A stretch of DNA of 64,000 bases from Thermomonas alba (GTDB lineage: Bacteria > Pseudomonadota > Gammaproteobacteria > Xanthomonadales > Xanthomonadaceae): contig NZ_JAJOZU010000004.1 of the NCBI RefSeq assembly GCF_022419205.1, positions 132,995-196,994 of the forward strand. Direction: 5' to 3'. Below the pieces are notes generated by a model. The model had not been told where the DNA came from. It did not search any database and saw only the letters and a list, made by a program, of their open reading frames with translations. Position 1 is the stretch's first letter. Each line of letters starts with the position of its first letter. A program made the translations under genes and the position numbers. Shown piece by piece: positions 58,718-64,000 of this stretch.

Positions 58718-59995
58718 GTGAATCTGAAGTTGCGATTGACCATCATGAATTTCCTCCAGTTCTTCGTCTGGGGGGCGTGGCTCATCACCGTTGGCGCGTA
58801 CTGGTTCCAGAACCGGCAGTGGTCGGGCACCAGCTTCGGCGCGATCTTCTCGACGATGGGCATCTCCGCGCTGTTCATGCCCTCGCTGATGGGCATCGTC
58901 GCCGACCGCTGGATCAATGCCGAACGCCTGTACGGCGCGCTGCACATCCTCGGCGGCGTGCTGCTGTGCCTGCTGCCGCACGCAGCCAACCCGGAGCAGT
59001 TCTTCTGGCTGATTCTGGCCACCATGCTGTGCTACATGCCGACGATCTCGCTGGCGATCGCGGTGGCCTACAACGCGCTCAAACAGCAAGGCATGGACGT
59101 GATCCGCGACTATCCGCCGATCCGGGTGTGGGGCACGATCGGCTTCATTGCCGCAACCTGGACCACCAGCTGGCTGGGCCTGGAATCCTCGCCCGGGCAG
59201 TTCTACGTGGCCGCCGCTGGCGCGTTCTTCCTCGGGCTGTACGGCTTCACCCTGCCCGCCGCGCCGCCACGCCTAGGGCGCGACGGCAGCCGCTCGCTCA
59301 TCGACGCGCTGGGCCTGACCTCGTTCCGGCTGTTTCGCGACCGCAACATGGCCGTGTTCTTCATCTTTGCCATGCTGCTGGGCGCCGCGCTGCAGCTCAC
59401 CAATGCCTACGGGGTGACGTTCCTCAAGGATTTCGAGACGCTGCCGCAGTTCAAGGATTCCTTCGGCGTGCGCCATTCGGCGGTGATCATTTCGATCTCG
59501 CAGATCAGCGAAACCCTGTTCATCCTCACCATCCCGTTCTTCCTCAAGCGCTTCGGCATCAAGACGGTGATGACCATCAGCATGCTGGCCTGGTTCCTGC
59601 GCTTCGGGCTGTTCGCCTACGGCGACCCGGGCCCGGGCCTGTGGATGATCGTGCTCAGCTGCATCGTGTACGGCATGGCGTTCGACTTCTTCAACATCTC
59701 CGGCAGCCTGTTCGTGGAGCAACAGGCCGACCCGAAGATCCGCGCCAGCGCGCAGGGCCTGTTCATGCTGATGACCAACGGCATCGGCGCGGTGCTGGGC
59801 AGTTCCATCAGCGGCTGGATGATCGACCGCTTCTTCACCGATGCCTCCGGCGTGAAGGATTGGCATGGGATCTGGCTCACCTTCGCGCTGTACGCGCTGG
59901 CGATGGCGGTGGCATTCGTGCCGCTGTTCAAGCACCGCAATGATCGCCATGCGCTGGTTCCGGCGCACGGCGCGGCCGACGTGGGCAACCCCTGA
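58718..59995 (+). CDS. Nucleoside:proton symporter, NupG/XapB type MFS
   Basis: 425 residues with 12 transmembrane helices. It starts at GTG 58718 (VNLKLRLTIMNFLQFFVWGAWLIT), with AGGGGAA upstream. The N-terminal MNFLQFFVWGAWLITVGAYW and the loop DYPPIRVWGTIGFIAATW are characteristic of the NHS (nucleoside:H+ symporter) family. The ribokinase gene follows after 2 bp, so the pair fits import of nucleosides and use of the ribose. A nucleosidase is not in this unit. Confidence 0.88.
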   Translation: MNLKLRLTIMNFLQFFVWGAWLITVGAYWFQNRQWSGTSFGAIFSTMGISALFMPSLMGIVADRWINAERLYGALHILGGVLLCLLPHAANPEQFFWLILATMLCYMPTISLAIAVAYNALKQQGMDVIRDYPPIRVWGTIGFIAATWTTSWLGLESSPGQFYVAAAGAFFLGLYGFTLPAAPPRLGRDGSRSLIDALGLTSFRLFRDRNMAVFFIFAMLLGAALQLTNAYGVTFLKDFETLPQFKDSFGVRHSAVIISISQISETLFILTIPFFLKRFGIKTVMTISMLAWFLRFGLFAYGDPGPGLWMIVLSCIVYGMAFDFFNISGSLFVEQQADPKIRASAQGLFMLMTNGIGAVLGSSISGWMIDRFFTDASGVKDWHGIWLTFALYALAMAVAFVPLFKHRNDRHALVPAHGAADVGNP

Positions 59996-59997
59996 CC

Positions 59998-60945
59998 ATG
60001 GCGCGCGTCTTCGTCGCCGGCTCGTTCAACGTCGATCACGTCTGGCGCGTGGCCAGCCTGCCCGCGCCTGGCGCGACGCTCGCCGGGCAGTACTCGAGCG
60101 GCCCCGGCGGCAAGGGCTTCAACCAGGCGATCGCCGCGCGCCGCGCCGGCGCCGAGACCGCCTTCGTGTGCGCGCTGGGGTCGGATGCCGGCGCCGAGCT
60201 GGCACTCGAACTGGCCGCCGCTGACGGCCTTACGCTGCACGCCCAGCCCAGCGACGCGCCCACCGGCACCGCCGGCATCTTCGTGGATGCCGAGGGCCGC
60301 AACTGCATCGTGATCGGCCCCGGCGCGAACGCCGCGCTGGAGGCCGGCTTCATCGCCTCCGCGCTGGCCGGGCTGGGCACAGGCGACGTGCTGCTGGCGC
60401 AGCTGGAGTCCCCACTGCCGGCGGTGGCGGCGGCACTTGAGGCGGCGCGCGCGGCCGGCGCGACGGCCATCCTCAACCCGGCGCCGGCGAACGTGGTGAT
60501 CGACCGCGCCCTGCTCGACCGCGCCCAGGTGCTGACCCCGAACGAGACCGAATTCGCCGCCCTGCTGGGCCGCCACGTGGGCGAGCGAATCCCTGCCGAC
60601 GCGGTGGCAAGTCTCGATCAAGGGCGCCTGCACGCGCTCTGCCGCGACCTGCTACCGGACGGCAGCGTGGTGGTGACCCTGGGCGCCAGCGGCTGCTTCG
60701 TCTCGCACCCCGAGGCGCGGCAGCGCGGTGACGCCGCCGGGCACTACCGGATCGGCGCGGAGCCGGCGCAGGTGGTGGACACCACCGGGGCCGGTGATGC
60801 CTTCAACGGCGCGCTGGCGGCCTCGCTCGCGCTGCGCCCGCAGCTGGCCTTCGGCGAGCACGTTCGCTTCGCCAACCGCTACGCCGCGCGCAGCACCGAA
60901 CATGCCGGCGCCGCGCTGGCGATGCCGTACCTCGCCGCACTTTAA
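59998..60945 (+). CDS. rbsK: Ribokinase-family sugar kinase
   Basis: 315 residues; phosphorylates ribose at O5. PfkB-family motifs GPGGKGFNQAIAARRAGAE near the N terminus and VDTTGAGDAFNGALAASLAL (catalytic Asp) near the C terminus, with APTGTAGIFVDAEGRN and LLTPNETEFAAL between. Located 2 bp after the nucleoside permease. Directly downstream lies a palindromic element, then a region of lower GC. Confidence 0.9.
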   Translation: MARVFVAGSFNVDHVWRVASLPAPGATLAGQYSSGPGGKGFNQAIAARRAGAETAFVCALGSDAGAELALELAAADGLTLHAQPSDAPTGTAGIFVDAEGRNCIVIGPGANAALEAGFIASALAGLGTGDVLLAQLESPLPAVAAALEAARAAGATAILNPAPANVVIDRALLDRAQVLTPNETEFAALLGRHVGERIPADAVASLDQGRLHALCRDLLPDGSVVVTLGASGCFVSHPEARQRGDAAGHYRIGAEPAQVVDTTGAGDAFNGALAASLALRPQLAFGEHVRFANRYAARSTEHAGAALAMPYLAAL

Positions 60946-60957
60946 GCTTGGCGTTCT

Positions 60958-61098
60958 TGTAATGGCCCACTGATTTCGAGAAATACCCGAAAGCAGTGCA
61001 CGCCCTGACGGATCAGGCGGTGGCCGAGTGGGTCTGGGCGTGCATCGCTTTCGGGTATTCCTCATCCACGATCGGGGGGGAGGTTACGGGCCATTACA
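60958..61098. repeat. 141-bp imperfect palindrome (possible MITE or other hairpin element)
   Basis: The outer ends TGTAATGGCCC (60958-60968) and GGGCCATTACA (61088-61098) are exact reverse complements (11 bp). Inner arms 60980-61005 and 61036-61061 pair at 23 of 26 positions (each contains AATACCCGAAAGC or its complement). A small CCTGA-CGGA-TCAGG hairpin sits at 61004-61017 in the loop. There is no coding frame of note. Such a structure fits a miniature inverted-repeat element; a TA flank on each side (TA-ATGGCCC...GGGCCAT-TA) could be a target duplication. Only one copy is in the window. Confidence 0.75.
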
Positions 61099-61120
61099 GA
61101 CCCTCCTTAGAAATTTCTCC

Positions 61121-61152
61121 AAAAAAAATGCCGACGCTTTCGCGTCGGCATT
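61121..61152 (-). terminator. Rho-independent terminator of the TonB receptor gene
   Basis: Stem AATGCCGACG (61127-61136) with CGTCGGCATT (61143-61152), loop of six, followed on the minus strand by a run of T (61128-61121). It starts 26 bp after the receptor stop codon. Confidence 0.85.
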
Positions 61153-61177
61153 AAAATAAGACCACAATGGAATTAAA

Positions 61178-64000
61178 TCAGAAGTCGTAACGGACCGTAA
61201 AACGAACCGAACGCGGATCCGTGTAATACAGAACACGTCCGTAATTCTGATTCATTTGCGCGCGATCACGCGCGAACCGCTCATAGTAAGCAGTCGCAAA
61301 CTGCGAGTTAAACACATTCAGAACGTCGACTGCGACAGAAAGCCCCTTGAGCCAATCAGGTGTATATGTCACATTCAGATTGAAGGTGTACGTCCAGGGC
61401 GTCTCTCCTGCCGTGCCGCGAGGAGAGAAATAATACGTCGAGCTTTCGGGCGCAGCATTGGCAGGATTACTGGAAGCAGACGCGGCACCAGGCAGGCCAC
61501 AATAGTGATAGATAGAGCTATTGTAGATGCCAGGCTTGGCATAAGGCCAGAAGCTGAGGCAGTTACGCGGGCGACCGCTCTGAAGGACAGCCGAACCACC
61601 AATCCGCCATTGGTCACTCAACTTAAAACTGCCAAACGCCTTGAACTGATGCGTACGGTTGTTGGGTAGCGAGCCGTTACCGCCCACCATCAGCTCAGGA
61701 AGATCCCAGTCGTACGACACGGAAACATCAGCCTGACCACCCGATCCAGTATCTGCGGTCGAGTTCAACTGACCTTCCGCATTACCCCAGTTATGCGATA
61801 GGGTGTATTCAAGTTTACCCGAAAGCCGCTCGCCTTGATACATGGCGTAAAGATCGAGCGCTGCATATTTCCGCTTCAACTTTGGAAGACCCAACTGCTC
61901 TGCAGTGAAGCTGACAACATTTCCATTCTGGTCATAGAACGAGTTGCCCTGGCCAGGATTGATGATGAAGCAGCCTGCCGAAGAAATGGTCGAAAGAATC
62001 GGCGAGCAGTTGTCATCGATCGCGCTCTTCAGGGTGCGGTAAGTCACTTTCGCACCCCAGGTAAACATATCGCTCTCGCGCTTATCCATACCCAGGAGGA
62101 ATTCATCCTGATAATGCGCTTTCAGATCCTTCGCGGAGACCGTCTTGGGATCCGGAGCAATCCCACACTCCTTATTGGTAGAAATACCTCCATTCGGGCA
62201 CAAATAATCCGTGCTCGTCAAAGGAATCGGATTCAACCCAGTTGGTGTACCATCCGGATTTATGCCGGTGTAGGTGAAATATTGCTGAGTAATCAGGCTT
62301 CCATTTGCCGCGCGCAATGCCACATTATTTGGCATCGCCAGGTGATAACGCCCAGCATTACCGTACACCTTCAGACTGGCATCCCCATTCACATCCCAGG
62401 AAAACCCGACCCGAGGCGCCCAGTTGTTTTTCTGGGTAACATAAGCAATGCCATCGCCATTATAATTCGTGAACCCGTCGTTTCGCAGACCGATGGACAC
62501 CAGGAGATTATTCGTCACCTGCCAGCGATCTTCCAGATAGTAGGCATTTTGGGTCGTGCGCACATTGCCGCCCACCGTATTGTAGGACTTATAGACGTAG
62601 TAACCCGAAGTGCCGTAGCCACCGCCACTGGCCGGACTACCCACGCCATGGCTGGCATCGATTGCCGCGTTAGGAGCACCGAAACCATAGACCCAGATAT
62701 ATCCAGGCCCAGAGTAACTACTCTGACGGAACGATTTGGCCTCGAAATGATCTACGCCGGCCCGCAATTCGTGATTCTCGAGGTTATAAATGACGTCAAA
62801 GCGGTACGCGTCAGTTTTGTCGAATGTTGGAACACCGACGCTGGAGTACTTCTGCGCACTTGTAATCGACGCAAAGGGAGCCGGAACAACGCTTGGACTG
62901 ATGCTGACGTAAGTCTTACTGGGATCATATCCAGGCACAGCCGCGGGCAGGTGATCGATCTTCTGTTGCCCGTACATGGCTTTAACCGTAAGATTATCGG
63001 TCAGATAGCCCGTATAGTTACCTACATACAGCCTGGCCTTATCTTCGGTGGTACCACTGACGATGACATTATTGTCATGCGTCAGCGTATTGTAGTCAAA
63101 GCCAGAATAATTATAGTTGTATTTCGTATCGTCCTGCACCCCTGTCAGCTCGAGGACGTGATTGTCCGTGATATTCCAGTCAAGCTTGGCAGTCCAACGC
63201 GGGTACGTGTACTTGTAATCATTCCAACCCTGCGCAGGAACGTTAGCTAGACGCGCAAAGCGTACGCCAGCGCCATCCGTTTCTTCGCGCTCGGCATTGG
63301 CATAGATGAACAAGCGATCCTTCACGATCGGGCCACTTGCCCAAGCCCCAAGCACCAAAGACTCCGACTTATTCTCCTTGCGATAGGAATACAAGGTGCC
63401 GTCTGTCCAGTTGACGGGGTTATTGCCGGCACTCGTGTTGTAGTGATTGCTCGAGTTCCACTGGCCGGTATAAGGATAATAGATATTCTTAGGATCTCCC
63501 TTCAGCGACTTCGGCGTATAGATTGCGTAGACGCCGCCTTTCCACTCATTGCTGCCGCGCTTGGTGATGACGCTGACGACACCGCCAGTGGATCGCCCGT
63601 ATTCGGCACCGTAGCCGCCAAGCAGCACTTGCTGCTGTGCGATCGAATCAAATCCAAGAGCGGTATATCCAATCGAAGTCAGCGGATTGGTGACCGGGTA
63701 GCCATTGATGTAATATGCGTTTTCAGATGCTGCCGAACCGCCGTAGCTTCCAAGGCCATTGTAGGAAGTCGACGAGATGACGCCGGGAGCCAGTAGTGCG
63801 ACATCATTGATGCTACGGCTGATAGCCAACTTGGCGAGATCTTCCGATGTAAACACCGTGCGCACATCGGTTTGGGAAATGTCAATCGATGGGATGGCCG
63901 TAGCCTGCACAACGACGGCATCCAGCGTCTTTGCAGCAGACGCGAAATCGACCTGAACACCAGACGCTACGCGAACGGTAACCTCGCGCGTATCCGCTCC
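61178..64000 (-). CDS. Oar-like TonB-dependent outer-membrane receptor (5' partial)
   Basis: The frame is open to the right edge, so the N terminus is missing; 940 residues are visible. The first visible part ends the carboxypeptidase-regulatory-like domain (TREVTVRVASGVQVDF) and contains the TonB-linked AAKTLDAVVVQATA. The plug domain follows (IDISQTDVRTVFTSEDLAKLAISRSINDVALLAPGV, GYGAEYGRSTGGVVSVITKRGSNEWKGG). The barrel extends to the C-terminal TDPRSVRFTVRYDF, ending in Phe as usual for outer-membrane proteins. The substrate is unknown; Oar-like proteins may take up peptides or proteins. GC is distinctly lower than in the rest of the window. Confidence 0.93.
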   Translation of the reverse strand, partial: GADTREVTVRVASGVQVDFASAAKTLDAVVVQATAIPSIDISQTDVRTVFTSEDLAKLAISRSINDVALLAPGVISSTSYNGLGSYGGSAASENAYYINGYPVTNPLTSIGYTALGFDSIAQQQVLLGGYGAEYGRSTGGVVSVITKRGSNEWKGGVYAIYTPKSLKGDPKNIYYPYTGQWNSSNHYNTSAGNNPVNWTDGTLYSYRKENKSESLVLGAWASGPIVKDRLFIYANAEREETDGAGVRFARLANVPAQGWNDYKYTYPRWTAKLDWNITDNHVLELTGVQDDTKYNYNYSGFDYNTLTHDNNVIVSGTTEDKARLYVGNYTGYLTDNLTVKAMYGQQKIDHLPAAVPGYDPSKTYVSISPSVVPAPFASITSAQKYSSVGVPTFDKTDAYRFDVIYNLENHELRAGVDHFEAKSFRQSSYSGPGYIWVYGFGAPNAAIDASHGVGSPASGGGYGTSGYYVYKSYNTVGGNVRTTQNAYYLEDRWQVTNNLLVSIGLRNDGFTNYNGDGIAYVTQKNNWAPRVGFSWDVNGDASLKVYGNAGRYHLAMPNNVALRAANGSLITQQYFTYTGINPDGTPTGLNPIPLTSTDYLCPNGGISTNKECGIAPDPKTVSAKDLKAHYQDEFLLGMDKRESDMFTWGAKVTYRTLKSAIDDNCSPILSTISSAGCFIINPGQGNSFYDQNGNVVSFTAEQLGLPKLKRKYAALDLYAMYQGERLSGKLEYTLSHNWGNAEGQLNSTADTGSGGQADVSVSYDWDLPELMVGGNGSLPNNRTHQFKAFGSFKLSDQWRIGGSAVLQSGRPRNCLSFWPYAKPGIYNSSIYHYCGLPGAASASSNPANAAPESSTYYFSPRGTAGETPWTYTFNLNVTYTPDWLKGLSVAVDVLNVFNSQFATAYYERFARDRAQMNQNYGRVLYYTDPRSVRFTVRYDF

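Noticed and set aside
60958-61098. Palindrome considered as the transcription terminator of rbsK
   Set aside because: There is no T-run after the structure and the arms are far longer than in terminators; a separate good terminator is found at 61121-61152 for the opposite gene.

Overview
The window is GC-rich (about 70% in a hand-counted line at 60841) and densely coded on both strands. The gene content points to a Xanthomonadaceae/Lysobacteraceae gammaproteobacterium (Lysobacter, Luteimonas or Thermomonas type). Supporting signs are a secreted M4 protease with two PPC domains, the three-gene pnt transhydrogenase, a Grx/A-type/rhodanese fusion, plant-type GshA, the engB / cytochrome c4 / dsbA neighbourhood, the ahpC-ahpF-oxyR cluster, a KAAKKPA histone-like protein and a large Oar-like TonB receptor. 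The genus is inferred from this context; no 16S or marker search was possible. I found no rRNA, tRNA, CRISPR array, prophage or intact insertion sequence. The gene crossing the left edge (TPR-sulfotransferase) and the one crossing the right edge (TonB receptor) are both cut.

Layout. 1-5.4 kb: TPR-sulfotransferase, half-size asparaginase, the M4 protease with a long regulatory upstream region, and SufT. 5.5-10.7 kb: the pnt genes on the minus strand, with pntA1 separated from pntA2-pntB by a plus-strand block holding a hendecad-repeat protein and an ECF sigma module. 10.8-14.7 kb: nitroreductase, a stand-alone 5'-3' exonuclease, NUDIX hydrolase, proline iminopeptidase and PrmC. 14.8-18.2 kb: peroxide defence (ahpC, ahpF, oxyR) behind a probable OxyR site. 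18.2-26.4 kb: a conserved hypothetical, a DMT exporter with a DUF2007 protein, glnS, a deaminase, rlmM, an SGNH hydrolase, the glutaredoxin fusion, an internally shortened DUF924 protein and AMP nucleosidase. 26.5-32.8 kb: a coupled pair of amidohydrolases (the second without metal ligands), DegV, a Dph6-like ligase and gshA. 32.9-41.4 kb: engB, cytochrome c4, two DsbA-like thioredoxins, a nuclease-like EEP protein, TauE/SafE, Slt, Cca and VanZ. 41.4-44.1 kb: MidA-like methyltransferase, PTPS-like protein, SDR and FolB, which with VanZ form five genes all joined by ATGA overlaps. 44.2-48.5 kb: tsaD divergent from rpsU-yqeY-GNAT-dnaG. 48.5-53.6 kb: transporter, GMC oxidoreductase, serine hydrolase and the histone-like protein. 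54.3-57.4 kb: gcvH, gcvT, NfeD and SPFH. 57.5-61 kb: GGDEF protein, nucleoside permease and ribokinase. 61.1-64 kb: a 141-bp palindromic element, then a TonB receptor of clearly lower GC.

Functional themes are redox and peroxide homeostasis (Pnt, AhpCF/OxyR, GshA, monothiol Grx, SufT, DsbA pair, cytochrome c4), purine/nucleoside handling (AMP nucleosidase, deaminase, nucleoside permease plus ribokinase, NUDIX), pteridine metabolism, and core translation/replication (GlnRS, RlmM, PrmC, Cca, TsaD, S21, DnaG, EngB). The most unusual points are a duplicated, synonymously diverged start of dnaG just upstream of dnaG; the split pnt locus with its inserted sigma module; the amidohydrolase pair with one apparent pseudoenzyme; the five-gene coupled pteridine operon with a PTPS lacking its usual cysteine; and the palindrome at the GC boundary before the TonB receptor.
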